A stretch of DNA of 64,000 nt, from the NCBI GenBank assembly GCA_965263045.1, contig CBDHGK010000041.1, positions 6,262,001-6,326,000 on the forward strand, given 5' to 3'. This document shows positions 28,347-37,566 of the stretch, one piece after another. Positions within the stretch are counted from its first letter, which is position 1; the number at the start of each line of letters is the position of its first letter. A model generated the notes under the pieces. That model was not told the DNA's origin, ran no database searches, and was given only the letters and a program-made list of their open reading frames with translations. The translations under genes and the position numbers were made by a program. The DNA comes from G963664115 sp965263045 (GTDB taxonomy: Bacteria; Acidobacteriota; Terriglobia; 20CM-2-55-15).

Positions 28347-28853
28347 ATGGGAAAATTCTCACTTAAAAGTACCCGGCTCGCTTTGCAGAGAGTCGGTCAG
28401 GGCAAGCGGGTCGTTTTGACCGGTGGTACGTTTGACATCATCCACCCGGGTCACGTCGACTACCTTGAATGGTGCAAACGGCAGGGAGATCTCCTCGTCG
28501 TGTGCGTCATTGGAGATAAGAGAACACGTCGGAGAAAGCAGGCGGGGCGGCCGATGGTGAAGCAGGAATGGAGGGCGCTGATGGTGGCTGCACTGAAACC
28601 CGTGGACCTGGTCTTTATCTCTGACCGCCGTCCCTTTGAGGAACAGATCATCCGCGCGATTCGACCCCAGGTCGTCGTCACGCCCGCCGACGAGCCGAGC
28701 AAGGAACTCAAAACCGACTTTGCATCCTACTTCCGATCCCGCAATCCCGATATAGAACTGATCATGCGGGACCGGGGGAGCTTTCCCCGCAAGAGTTCCA
28801 CCCGGCGAATCATCGCCAAGATACGCGAGACGTTCGGGGATCTCGATCATTGA
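28347..28853 (+). CDS. Cytidylyltransferase-like nucleotidyltransferase
   Basis: A 168-residue single-domain nucleotidyltransferase of the HIGH superfamily. The nucleotide-binding start VVLTGGTFDIIHPGHVDYL (22-40) carries the HPGH motif, and RKSSTRRI (about 147-154) corresponds to the second nucleotide-binding motif (ISSTxI-like) of the RfaE/TagD/FAD-synthase group. It is stand-alone, without a sugar kinase half as in HldE. The substrate is not readable; a nucleoside-diphosphate sugar or alcohol is likely. Start ATG 28347 is six bases from the end of the IS1182 element; there is no proper Shine-Dalgarno, and the original promoter must lie beyond the element. Confidence 0.75.
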   Translation: MGKFSLKSTRLALQRVGQGKRVVLTGGTFDIIHPGHVDYLEWCKRQGDLLVVCVIGDKRTRRRKQAGRPMVKQEWRALMVAALKPVDLVFISDRRPFEEQIIRAIRPQVVVTPADEPSKELKTDFASYFRSRNPDIELIMRDRGSFPRKSSTRRIIAKIRETFGDLDH

Positions 28854-29252
28854 GGGGATTCGGGCGCTGGCGCCTGTCTCAGGCTCAAACTCGGGCTGTT
28901 AGACCGGCCATGATCTCCTTCCCCGTCCTGGGATGCTCCCCAATTCGAGGTGGGTGAGGACACACCGCAGGCCGGGCATCGCCTGTGCATTTGTCCTGAC
29001 TCAAGTTGCAGCTCTCCCCGAATCCCTGCGTGGCGTCGGGAGAGTCACGGGATTCCAGATATTGAAGTCATTTGCATCATCAAGACATCTGCCCTTACGA
29101 AGGCCATCTTCAGGCCTCCATGGGCGCGTCCGGCGGAGTCGTTGCCGTGATTCGAATTGCAACGACCAACTCCCTAGGCTGGCACCGTTTTGCGTGCGCA
29201 GGAATTATACTGGTGCACTATGGCGCACTGTTTCGGAGGGGTTCGCACTGTA
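28854..29252. other. Intergenic region
   Basis: About 400 bases with no convincing gene. It holds the ribosome binding site of the DUF5916 gene (GGAGGG, 29235-29240). The short frames at 28933-29359 lack any family features. Confidence 0.4.
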
Positions 29253-31502
29253 ATGTTCGTCGGTCGGTCCCTTGCAATCTGGCTTGTCGCCGGTCTCCCT
29301 GCGTATGCGGCGCAGCTCCCACCGGCCAATCAAGTCGCGAACGCAGCCGTCCCTGTTGAGATCAACTACGAGACGGCCCGGCTCGAGAAGGTTGTCACGG
29401 CGGTTCGAATCGATGCACCGATCACACTGGACGGCGTTCTCGACGAGCCGGCCTGGGAACTGGCCACTCCGGCGTCGGACTTCACCCAATGGGCGCGCCC
29501 GGGTGTTCCCGCCACGAATACGAACGAAGTCTGGTTCCTCTATGACGCAGACAATCTGTACGTCGGCTGGAGCGCCGGAGACCAGGACTCTGCCAACGTC
29601 GTCGTCAATGAATTGCGGGAAGATTTCTTCTTCCGCGACAGCGACGGTGTGAGCGTCATTATCGACAGCCTTCACGACGAGAGTTCCGGATTCCTATTCG
29701 GCACCAATCCTGCCGGCGCCCGAAGGGATTCGCAAATCTCGAACGACGGGGTCCTGTTCAACGGAAACTGGGATGGGGTGTGGGACGTCAAGGTCACCGT
29801 CGACGAACGCGGCTGGGTCGCGGAGTACCGCATTCCTTTCAAGACGCTCCGATTCTCGAACGCACCCCAACAGGTGTGGGGGCTGAACCTGAGCCGCCGT
29901 GTCCTGAACATCTCCGAAGAGAACCAGTGGGCACCGATTCCCATCCGATACAGCTGTTGTCAGAAGATGTCGCTGGCGGGGACCCTGGTGGGCATCGAAA
30001 ACATCAATCCGGGACAAAATTTCGGGGTCAAACCGTTTCTGACTGCCGGTATCACGGATGTGCGCGACGGCGACCAGATGCGGAGAACGCGTTCACTCGG
30101 AGCCATTGACGATTACGAAGGCGGAGTCGACGCGAAATACGGGGTCACGCAGTCGCTCACGCTGGATCTGACCTATCACACGGACTTCGCCCAGGTGGAA
30201 GCCGACACACAACAGGTCAATCTCACGCGGTTCAACCTCTTCTTTCCGGAAAAACGTGATTTCTTTCTTGAAAACTCGGGAATTTTCAATTTTGGCCCGG
30301 GAGGCGGTTTTGGCCCGGGGGGCAACCTCGTCCCATTCTTCAGCCGACGAATCGGGCTCAGCGCCAGCGGGACGCCTATTCCGATTGTTGGCGGCGCAAG
30401 ATTGACGGGAAAGGCCGATCGATACGACATCGGGCTCCTTGCAATGAAGACCGAGAAGCTCGACTCGCCCGCAGCCTCGACCGCGGCGATCCCCTCGAAT
30501 GACTATCTCGTGGGTCGTATCAAACGGAATCTACTGGCGCGCTCATGGATCGGAGGGCTCGTCACGAGCAGGAGTTCCACGATCGACGGCGATTACAATC
30601 GTGTCTATGGCGCCGATGCGCGCTTCATCCTCCTTGACCGGCTCGAGATCGACTCCTACATCCTTCGCAGCGACACACCCGAGAGACCAGGTCAGAACCA
30701 GGCGAGCCGGTTTCAAACCGGCTGGCGGGGCAACGAGTGGTTGATCAGCGGCGAATTCAATCAGGTCCAGGCCAACTTCAACCCGGAAGTCGGATTCGTC
30801 CGCCGCGGCAACCATTCGCAGTATGCGGGCGATTTCTCGTGGAGACCGCTGATTCGAAGTAGCGATTCGATCCGAAACCTGAATTTTGCGACGAACCTGC
30901 AGTATTTCAAGGGGGGAAACGGAAAGGTCGAAACGCGGACGCAAGATCTATTGCTGGGTATTCAGTTTTTCAACAATGCCGGCGCGAGTTTCATGATGAC
31001 TCAGACATTCGATCGGCTGCTCAATGGGATTCGGATTCAGAGTCTGCCGGTCCCGGCAGGCGACTACGGATATCTTGGATACAGCGCGCAGTTCAACACC
31101 GATCGCAGCGAGAAAATTGGTGGCACGGGCAGAATCGACTGGGGGGAGTTCTGGGACGGTCGTCGAAGATCGATCAGCGGCAGTTTACTGTTGAAGCCGA
31201 CTTATCGATTCAATGCCTCGATTGACTATTCGCGGAATCTGGTGAAGCTGGCCAGCGGAACGACCACAACCGATCTCGTCGGTACACGCATGCTGCTGGC
31301 CTTCAGCCCGAGATCATTCATCAATGCGTTCTTTCAATACAGCAGTCGAACGCATGAGGTCAGCACCAATATCCGGTTCAATCTGACATACCGCCCGCTC
31401 AGCGACATTTACCTTGTCTATAACGACCGTCGCAGTTCGCTGGGCAACGAGTTACTGGAACGCGCATTTATCGTCAAAGTGACGAATCTGTTTAATTTTT
31501 AG
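29253..31502 (+). CDS. DUF5916 outer-membrane protein with CBM9-like domain
   Basis: A 749-residue exported protein (signal peptide MFVGRSLAIWLVAGLPAYA). Residues ~30-200 are a CBM9/endoxylanase-like carbohydrate-binding fold: ITLDGVLDEPAWELATPASDF, EVWFLYDADNLYVGWSA, DGVSVIIDSLHD and VAEYRIPFKTLRFS. The DUF5916 region then forms an outer-membrane beta-barrel with the signature VNLTRFNLFFPEKRDFFLEN, VGGARLTGK and the terminal aromatic motif NLFNF. The start at 29253 has GGAGGG 12 bases upstream; the frame extends to 29190. The protein likely binds a sugar or glycan and helps its passage or its degradation. A paralogue with the same architecture is at 39687; both may serve different glycans. 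Confidence 0.85.
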   Translation: MFVGRSLAIWLVAGLPAYAAQLPPANQVANAAVPVEINYETARLEKVVTAVRIDAPITLDGVLDEPAWELATPASDFTQWARPGVPATNTNEVWFLYDADNLYVGWSAGDQDSANVVVNELREDFFFRDSDGVSVIIDSLHDESSGFLFGTNPAGARRDSQISNDGVLFNGNWDGVWDVKVTVDERGWVAEYRIPFKTLRFSNAPQQVWGLNLSRRVLNISEENQWAPIPIRYSCCQKMSLAGTLVGIENINPGQNFGVKPFLTAGITDVRDGDQMRRTRSLGAIDDYEGGVDAKYGVTQSLTLDLTYHTDFAQVEADTQQVNLTRFNLFFPEKRDFFLENSGIFNFGPGGGFGPGGNLVPFFSRRIGLSASGTPIPIVGGARLTGKADRYDIGLLAMKTEKLDSPAASTAAIPSNDYLVGRIKRNLLARSWIGGLVTSRSSTIDGDYNRVYGADARFILLDRLEIDSYILRSDTPERPGQNQASRFQTGWRGNEWLISGEFNQVQANFNPEVGFVRRGNHSQYAGDFSWRPLIRSSDSIRNLNFATNLQYFKGGNGKVETRTQDLLLGIQFFNNAGASFMMTQTFDRLLNGIRIQSLPVPAGDYGYLGYSAQFNTDRSEKIGGTGRIDWGEFWDGRRRSISGSLLLKPTYRFNASIDYSRNLVKLASGTTTTDLVGTRMLLAFSPRSFINAFFQYSSRTHEVSTNIRFNLTYRPLSDIYLVYNDRRSSLGNELLERAFIVKVTNLFNF

Positions 31503-31564
31503 CCAATTCCCGTTCCCTGGGGCCGGGGTGGGGATGCGCCCGCCGGTCGACTCTCACAAAATAT

Positions 31565-33073
31565 CTAATCCGTCGTGCGAGGTTCGGCATCCGGCGAAGG
31601 CGTGACTTCGAACTTGAATCGCAGGGCCGGGATCTTGTTGCCGGGATGATCGTCCGCGTAGGTCAGTTGTGGCAGGCGGTACAGCAACTGGGATTCAGTC
31701 GTGGGGCCGCTGTAAATTCCGGGGTAAAAATCGATCAGATGGTCGCCGACAGACCCGGTGGCCTTGAAGTTGATCACGACGTCGCCCTGGCTGTTGAAGC
31801 CACAGGCGTATCCCATGTAGCCGTTGTCATAGGTGCCGACATAGATGTTGTCGTATTCCGTCCAGCCCACGCCTTTCAGGTGGATCGTGACCGGCGTGCC
31901 TACGGGCCCCCGCGTGGGAGTGATACTGACGATGCTGGTTTCGATGGCGAAATGGACCCGGGCAACTTCATTGGCGCCATCCTTCAAGGCGATCGTGTGC
32001 AGCCCGCCCAGATCGTCGGGTATCGTCAGGGGTATTTCGATGCGACCATCGTTCCCAACCTGTACTTCGCCCAGAGCGTTCTCACGGGGAGCGAATCCCT
32101 CACCACTGACGCGATTGCCCACAAACGTTCCCCAGACCAGTTGCAGCGTTGCACTTGAGGGAAAGCCCTCGCCGCGCAACACGGCTTCCGAGCCCACGGG
32201 GCCTTGCGTCGGGCTCACGGCGATCGCCGCGTCCGAAATCTGGACTTCGGTGTCGGGAAGGACCTGAGTCTGGTACGGCTCCACGTAGGCGGTGGGTGTC
32301 GGGCTCCGCCCTTCTGTCGTGCGAAAAATGAACTCCGGGCGTGGCAGATGGGCGACGGGAGATTGCTCGTGGTTCAGGTACGGTTGCCCCTGCCATCCCG
32401 TATAAAGGTTGACCACGTGGTCGCCTGCGGGACCTGCTGCACGGAAGCGCGCCACGGCCGAGCCTCCTGTGCCGGCTGCCGAAATGAACCCGATCTCATT
32501 GTTGTCCCAGTTCGCCACCCATGTGCTTTCCATCGTCCGCCAGCCAAGCCCTTTGACGCGGATCTCGATGGGTGTGCCGACGGGACCCGACAGGGGGCTC
32601 ATCTCAAAGCTCTGGGTCACTTCAAGACCGCCTTGAGCGACAGGTTTGCCGTCTATCACGGCAATCACATCGTGCACACCACCGAAATCCTCGGGTATCA
32701 CAAAACGTGCATCAAGCCGGCCATTTGGATCGACTTGATACTGACCGAGCGATGCGGTGCTTTCTGAATACTGCTTTCCCTCGAAGTGGTAGTAATCCCG
32801 GATGACCCAGCCCCCGGTGACCGTCCCCCACTGCAGTGCAACGGTTTCTCCGGCAGGCAGGCCCTCAGCGCTTGCCTGTACCTCGGCGCCGACGATGGCT
32901 TCGTCATACTCCAGATCAAGATACGGAATCGGCGACTGGGAAGGGGATGGATCGGGGGACTGGGCCGGCGCTGTTGCCGCCGGAGTTGGACCGGGGGCCT
33001 CATCGCGTGTACAGGCTGCGGCGAGTATCACCGCAAAGAACAGTAAGATTCTCCAGCGCATCAAATTCGGCAT
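31565..33073 (-). CDS. Lipoprotein with two repeated Ig-like (IPT/TIG-type) halves
   Basis: A 502-residue lipoprotein: signal sequence MPNLMRWRILLFFAVILAAAC with lipobox AAAC, then a Pro/Ser/Thr-rich linker. The rest is two similar halves, each with a beta-domain reading VGAEVQASAEGLPAGETVALQWGT / VGSEAVLRGEGFPSSATLQLVWGT and FVIPEDFGGVHDVIAV / LTIPDDLGGLHTIALKD, and each followed by PLSGPVGTPIEIRVKGLGWR / PTRGPVGTPVTIHLKGVGWT and a W-x-N-x-x-x-GF / Y-x-N-x-x-MGY segment. This looks like tandem Ig-like domains, duplicated inside one protein. It probably displays or binds something at the outer membrane. It lies 18 bases after another lipoprotein gene and after an MFS gene, all in one direction. 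Confidence 0.65.
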   Translation of the reverse strand: MPNLMRWRILLFFAVILAAACTRDEAPGPTPAATAPAQSPDPSPSQSPIPYLDLEYDEAIVGAEVQASAEGLPAGETVALQWGTVTGGWVIRDYYHFEGKQYSESTASLGQYQVDPNGRLDARFVIPEDFGGVHDVIAVIDGKPVAQGGLEVTQSFEMSPLSGPVGTPIEIRVKGLGWRTMESTWVANWDNNEIGFISAAGTGGSAVARFRAAGPAGDHVVNLYTGWQGQPYLNHEQSPVAHLPRPEFIFRTTEGRSPTPTAYVEPYQTQVLPDTEVQISDAAIAVSPTQGPVGSEAVLRGEGFPSSATLQLVWGTFVGNRVSGEGFAPRENALGEVQVGNDGRIEIPLTIPDDLGGLHTIALKDGANEVARVHFAIETSIVSITPTRGPVGTPVTIHLKGVGWTEYDNIYVGTYDNGYMGYACGFNSQGDVVINFKATGSVGDHLIDFYPGIYSGPTTESQLLYRLPQLTYADDHPGNKIPALRFKFEVTPSPDAEPRTTD

Positions 33074-33091
33074 TTGCAGGGTCCTGTGATG

Positions 33092-33604
33092 CTATTCGAC
33101 GATCGTGAGGAGCGACAAAGCGCTGTCGAACGGTGCCCACTCGGCCGACCGCCCGGAGCTGTCGGTGGCCGTCACGCTGTATTGAACGGCCCCGATCGGC
33201 GCATCGAGCGGCACCGTCCACTTGGCAGTCCACATGTCGGGGTGGATCGGCATCGGGGGGTCTCCTTGGGGAACCCCGCGATATAGCATCGGGACATCCA
33301 CCGTACGGCCCGCGTATGTCACGTGTACGACGAGTGCCGCATCCGTCACAAGCTCACCCGTAATCCCGTCGACTACATTCATTCGGAACCCCACGCCCTC
33401 GCCGCGTGCATAGCGGCTCTTAAGCGTGCAGTTTTCGGGTAGACCCGGGCCTCGGAACCAGTTCAGATCCCCTGACATGACGAGTCGACCGATCACGGGT
33501 TCGGTTTCAACGGTTTGGGCCTGTGGAGCACATGCGGCGACGAAGGTCATTACGATCAATAGCGACGCCAGTCGGAACAGCTCTGAAGGGATTGCTAGTT
33601 TCAT
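33092..33604 (-). CDS. Small lipoprotein, beta-rich
   Basis: A 170-residue lipoprotein with lipobox VAAC (signal LLIVMTFVAAC). The mature part has YARGEGVGFRMNVVDGITGE, ALVVHVTYAGRTVDVPM, WTAKWTVPLDAPIGAVQYSVTATDSSG, a pattern of Ig-like or transthyretin-like beta strands. I do not recognise a named family. It is 18 bases upstream of the duplicated-domain lipoprotein on the same strand and is probably cotranscribed and co-functional with it. The ribosome binding site is weak. Confidence 0.6.
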   Translation of the reverse strand: MKLAIPSELFRLASLLIVMTFVAACAPQAQTVETEPVIGRLVMSGDLNWFRGPGLPENCTLKSRYARGEGVGFRMNVVDGITGELVTDAALVVHVTYAGRTVDVPMLYRGVPQGDPPMPIHPDMWTAKWTVPLDAPIGAVQYSVTATDSSGRSAEWAPFDSALSLLTIVE

Positions 33605-33734
33605 CCTGGTAGGGCAGGTTATCCGATTCCTGCGATTTCTGTCCAGTGTTTCCAGTTGGTGATAAGTTGCCCCGGAGATCGGATGGTTTGGCCCGGGGCC
33701 GGTGGGTGGATCGGGTTGTAGGCAAGAACGGACG

Positions 33735-34961
33735 CTATTCGCTCTGGTTGCGTGTCAACACCAGCCACAACAGAACACCGAACACAGGGCCGATGGCGAT
33801 GAGCCAGAAGCCGATGTCGTAACGCCCGGCATCGAACAAGCGCCCTAACACTGGGGTCAGAAACGCATTCGAGAGTGCCCAGGATCCGGACGCGATGCCC
33901 GACATCATCGCCGGCTCCTGCCTGAAGGCATTCAATCCCACCTTCAAAGCGACCATCTGAAACCCGCCTCCGATGAAGATGGACCAGCAATTCAGGAGAA
34001 CGGCGATCGCCACCGAGTCGGTCCAGGTGGTTGCGCCTAAGGCCAGCGCGAATACGGTAAGCATGATGAACATTCCGACCGGGCGCGGGTTCGAGCCCAC
34101 GAAGCGATCGGCGATCCATCCCCAGAAAAAGTATCCCGCCATCCATGCGAGCGGGAACAGCGAAGTAATCCACAATCCTGCCTGCGATACGCCCAGACCA
34201 TCGCTGAAGTACAGCGGAACGATCGTCAACACGGGGCCGGAAGACCACGCCGGCAGCGCGTAGCTGGCCACGAGAGCCCACACCCGGCGCTCCTTCGGGT
34301 TGGGCCAGACGGCCTTCCGCTTCTCGACCTTGCCTTCCTCTTGCGGCAGGTAGGGCGGCCGGGCGATAAAGGCCCACAGGATCAGCCACAGGGCCCCAAG
34401 CAGACCACTCAATATGAACGTTGTCCTCCAGCCGTATTGCAAGGCGATGGGTATGGCGATAATGGGAGTCAGCACCGCGCCCAGCGTCCCGCCGCTGAAT
34501 GCAGTGGCCACGCCACGCCCGAACAATCGGGGGGGCAGCGATACCGCGGAGGTTCTCAAACCACCGGGAAAGGTGGCTCCTTCGCCGAAGCCCAGAAATG
34601 CGCGCGCCATCGCGAAGCCCAGCAGACCGCCCATCAGGGCGTGGGAAAAACTGGCGGCGCTCCAGAGGCCCACGGCGACCAGCATGCCCACACGCAAGCC
34701 CGCGTAGTCGATAAGGGAGCCCCAGACTGGATTGGCGATGGTATAGGCCAGGAAAAAGTAAAAGAACACGTCGCCAAAATCTGCGGCCGTGAGCCCGATC
34801 TCATCCCGGATCGTAGGGGCGAGGACTGCCAGGAGCTGGCGGTCGACGAATGCCAGCCCGGCGGCGAGGGCCATACCCCCGCACGGGATCCACACGCGCC
34901 AGCTCAGGGCCTCGCCGTCTGCAGTTCGGACAGCGCCGGGTGTTTCTGATGGTGAGTCCAT
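33735..34961 (-). CDS. MFS transporter (ACS-like)
   Basis: A 408-residue major facilitator with 12 predicted helices. The N-terminal half has FVDRQLLAVLAPTIRDEIGLT, SLIDYAGLRVGM (motif A region), ARAFLGFGEGATFPGGLR (the motif of the anion:cation symporter/ExuT-like group) and SGGTLGAVLTPIIAI. This group exports or imports organic anions such as hexuronates and other carboxylates, which fits a substrate of that kind, but specificity is not readable. It lies upstream of two lipoprotein genes on the same strand, with about 130 bases between. The ATG at 34961 has no strong Shine-Dalgarno. Confidence 0.8.
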   Translation of the reverse strand: MDSPSETPGAVRTADGEALSWRVWIPCGGMALAAGLAFVDRQLLAVLAPTIRDEIGLTAADFGDVFFYFFLAYTIANPVWGSLIDYAGLRVGMLVAVGLWSAASFSHALMGGLLGFAMARAFLGFGEGATFPGGLRTSAVSLPPRLFGRGVATAFSGGTLGAVLTPIIAIPIALQYGWRTTFILSGLLGALWLILWAFIARPPYLPQEEGKVEKRKAVWPNPKERRVWALVASYALPAWSSGPVLTIVPLYFSDGLGVSQAGLWITSLFPLAWMAGYFFWGWIADRFVGSNPRPVGMFIMLTVFALALGATTWTDSVAIAVLLNCWSIFIGGGFQMVALKVGLNAFRQEPAMMSGIASGSWALSNAFLTPVLGRLFDAGRYDIGFWLIAIGPVFGVLLWLVLTRNQSE

Positions 34962-35727
34962 TTGAGGTTCGCTGAAGTTTCGTGAAGCTTAGTGCACCCG
35001 GACGGGATGGCACAGATAATTCTGCTGCGCGGACGCCTCCGACCACATGCGGTGCAGTCTATACACCGAATCAGTGTGTGGCATCAAGCCATGTAATTAA
35101 CCGGCCCTTTCGCAGTTCGGGCAGAGCGGTGCGTTCGGTGGGATCGCAAGGAGGGTTAAATCGCGCCAACGCGTGGGATGTCCCTACCAGGGTCATTGTC
35201 GCCGAACACGGCTACGTTTACGGATAAATGGAACGGAATGCCTGCCCGTCCGAGACCGTGTTCGGCGGGTATCGCCGGCCCTGCGGCGGCGAAGCACCTG
35301 GCTGACTTATTGTCAGAGCGTCGGAATAATTTACGCTTTTCGGTTCCGCTGTAAACACCTCATAATATTAGAATTAGGTGCCCCAATCCGATCGTCTTGT
35401 AAATATCGTCGGCTCTGCTTACGAATAGATTGCCGGGTGACGCATCGAGTCCCCTTGGGACACATAGACCAGAACCCACTAACTCATTTCTCAGCAGTCA
35501 TATAGATAGTTCGCCCGCTCATGAATAGGATCTGGCCCTCTAAGTGCAGTCGATATCACGGCTAAGTGTGAATAAGCAACGAACGATACTGGTCGACCCA
35601 GGCGCTGCGGAGGCCAAGTGCCGAAACGGCTGGTAATTTACAGCCCGTAGAGGTTCGTTGACCGGTTTTGGGCCATCGAATAGTATCCAAACGAATTCTG
35701 CTCTTTAGACTCACGAGGTAGGACACG
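34962..35727. other. Long intergenic region with an inverted repeat
   Basis: About 770 bases lacking a convincing gene. It holds a 12-bp perfect inverted repeat CGCCGAACACGG (35200-35211) and CCGTGTTCGGCG (35256-35267) with 44 bases between, plus AT-richer sequence towards 35340-35720 that probably includes the promoter of the PEP-CTERM gene. Confidence 0.45.
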
Positions 35728-36357
35728 GTGTTTCGAAAAACGATATTTCGGAAAACAACGCAGTGCCTGAGCACAGCTGTTTTGACCCTTGCATTTGCTG
35801 GACTTGCGAACGCAACTCCCGTTACGGATATTAACGGCAACTTGCTTGGAGCGACCAACGTCGATGTTCTAGGCACGTTGTACGATGTCACTTTCGTCGA
35901 CGACACCTGCATCAACGCCTTCAACGGGTGCACAGCCGTCAGCGACTTCACTTTCATGACGGCTGCGGATGCAGGCGCAGCCGCTCAAGCGCTACTGGAT
36001 CAAGTGCTCATGGGCGTATTCGACGACACGCCTGGTTTGACACTCGGTTGCCAGAACATTGCTCTCTGTGAGGTCTGGACGCCATACAATTGGCGCCCCT
36101 TCCAAAATACGTTCGTCATTGATGCTTTTGCGGCCCACAATTATTCGGCGTTGTTCGAGTCCGGCGGTTTCCTCGATATCACAGCGATTCGTGGGACCAA
36201 TGACGATTTTGATTTTGCGACCTCTGACACGGCGGTATGGGCCGTATGGTCGACTGCTGGCGGTCCTCAGCCCCTGCCGGAGCCCGGGTCTTTAACGCTG
36301 ATCTCCTTCGGTCTGATCGGCATGGTGATCGTGGGGCGAAGGCGGCGCTCCAGCTAA
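35728..36357 (+). CDS. PEP-CTERM sorted exported protein
   Basis: A 209-residue exported protein: signal peptide ending LANAT, a beta-rich middle (TDINGNLLGATNVDVLGTLYDVTFVDDTC), and a C-terminal sorting tag with PEP, a short membrane helix (SLTLISFGLIGMVIVG) and a basic tail RRRRSS. Proteins with this tag are processed by an EpsH-type exosortase and usually attach to the exopolysaccharide or cell surface; no exosortase is in the window. Start is GTG 35728 with GAGGTAGG eight bases upstream. Two Cys pairs (residues ~60-70 and 107-112) could be disulfides. Confidence 0.85.
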   Translation: MFRKTIFRKTTQCLSTAVLTLAFAGLANATPVTDINGNLLGATNVDVLGTLYDVTFVDDTCINAFNGCTAVSDFTFMTAADAGAAAQALLDQVLMGVFDDTPGLTLGCQNIALCEVWTPYNWRPFQNTFVIDAFAAHNYSALFESGGFLDITAIRGTNDDFDFATSDTAVWAVWSTAGGPQPLPEPGSLTLISFGLIGMVIVGRRRRSS

Positions 36358-36717
36358 CCGGCCGCTATGGCCATGCAAGAAAACCCCGCCTTTGCGGGGT
36401 TCTTGCGTTTGAAGGTCGTTACTTGCCTCGCAACAGCCATCCCCGAACCTCGAACTGAAGCCAGCATTGACCGTCTCACACTTCGAAGACGGCCACTGGA
36501 AATCGCCCCCTCGATACATCCATTCCGCACTGCATCAACTCACCGCCTTGTTCTGCACTCGCTTTGAGCACGCATATAGACCCAGCTCTCAAACACAACT
36601 TTATCGGCAAGCGCCGCAGTCAAGATTCTCATCCACGCTCCCCCCACAGTCCGGCTATACTTCCCAACGCGTGTGTGCTTTTCCCGTTTGTTGAACCGTT
36701 AAAGAGAAAGGAATGAG
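36358..36717. other. Intergenic region with terminator
   Basis: About 360 bases. It begins with the terminator at 36382-36401 and ends with the ribosome binding site of the SnoaL-like gene (AAAGGAATGAG just before 36718). The sequence between shows no clear gene. Confidence 0.4.
36382..36401 (+). terminator. Rho-independent terminator after the PEP-CTERM gene
   Basis: Stem AACCCCGC / GCGGGGTT with a 4-base loop, followed by CTTGCGTTT. It lies 25 bases after the PEP-CTERM stop codon, so that gene is a single transcription unit. Confidence 0.8.
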
Positions 36718-37335
36718 ATGCCAGACAACAGAGCCGATGCCGATGAAATTCGAGATATCGTCGATAAATGGGTTATCTACAGCGATGCGGGTGACTGGGA
36801 ACGCTTCGCCCCGCTGTGGCATGACGATGGCTGGATGTCGGCGACGTGGTTTCAGGCGTCAGCGGCGGAATTTGTGAAGGCCCGTCGAGAGGGTTGGGAA
36901 AAGGGTGTCAGCATTATCCATTTCCAGGGCGCCCATACTTCCGATATTGCCGGTGATCGCGCGATCGCGCAGACCAAAATGACTATCAGTCAGCGGGCGC
37001 GGGTGCATGACATTTTATGTGACGTCGTCTGTGTGGGCCGCTTCTATGATTTCTTTGAGAAACGGTCTGGCCAATGGGGACTGGTGCGACGTCAACCCAT
37101 CTATGAGAAAGACCGGATGGATGCGGTCGAACCGGGCGCGGGTTTGAAGCTCGACCCGGGGGTACTGGCGCGGTTTCCCGAAGGGTACAAGCACCTGGCC
37201 TACCTGCAGACCCAGGTAGGCTACAAGGTCAAAGAGGCTGGAATGCCCGGCTTGAAGGGTCCCGAGATCCAGCAGCTTTACGCGGAAGGCGCCGCCTGGC
37301 TGGCCGGTTCGCCCACACCGGGTAAACCCGGTTAG
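36718..37335 (+). CDS. SnoaL-like / NTF2-fold protein
   Basis: A 205-residue cytoplasmic protein of the NTF2/SnoaL-like type: ADEIRDIVDKWVIYSDAGDWERFAPLWHDDGWMSAT, the usual helix and edge strand, then GAHTSDIAGDRAIAQTKMTI and HDILCDVVCVGRFYDFFEKRSGQWGLVRRQPIYEKDRM. A ~60-residue C-terminal extension is unusual for this fold. The group includes small hydrolases, isomerases and dehydratases acting on polyketides, steroids and sugars; no substrate is readable. ATG 36718 has AAGGAATGAG directly upstream. It stands alone between two terminators. Confidence 0.75.
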   Translation: MPDNRADADEIRDIVDKWVIYSDAGDWERFAPLWHDDGWMSATWFQASAAEFVKARREGWEKGVSIIHFQGAHTSDIAGDRAIAQTKMTISQRARVHDILCDVVCVGRFYDFFEKRSGQWGLVRRQPIYEKDRMDAVEPGAGLKLDPGVLARFPEGYKHLAYLQTQVGYKVKEAGMPGLKGPEIQQLYAEGAAWLAGSPTPGKPG

Positions 37336-37459
37336 CGATTTCAGAAGAAATCGTGTGAGGTGTCGGGACACGTTCGAGGCCCGCTTCCCGACGCTGATGG
37401 GGAGGTCACCATCATTTTGCTGGCTGTGAGTGTGCTCCCGACCTCCCAGATAAAAGAAA

Positions 37460-37479
37460 GCCCGGGCGTGGGCCCGGGC
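37460..37479 (-). terminator. Rho-independent terminator after the DUF6152 pair
   Basis: Stem GCCCGGGC / GCCCGGGC with a 4-base loop; on the minus strand it is followed by TTTCTTTTATC. It ends the transcript of the minus-strand DUF6152 genes and may also stop the plus-strand SnoaL-like transcript. Confidence 0.8.
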
Positions 37480-37566
37480 GTGTTCTGAATCTGTCGTGTG
37501 ATCGAGACTCGTGTGTCGGTTCCCGAATCTCGTCTAAAGTCCCCCTCGACCCTCCGGAATCCGTCG

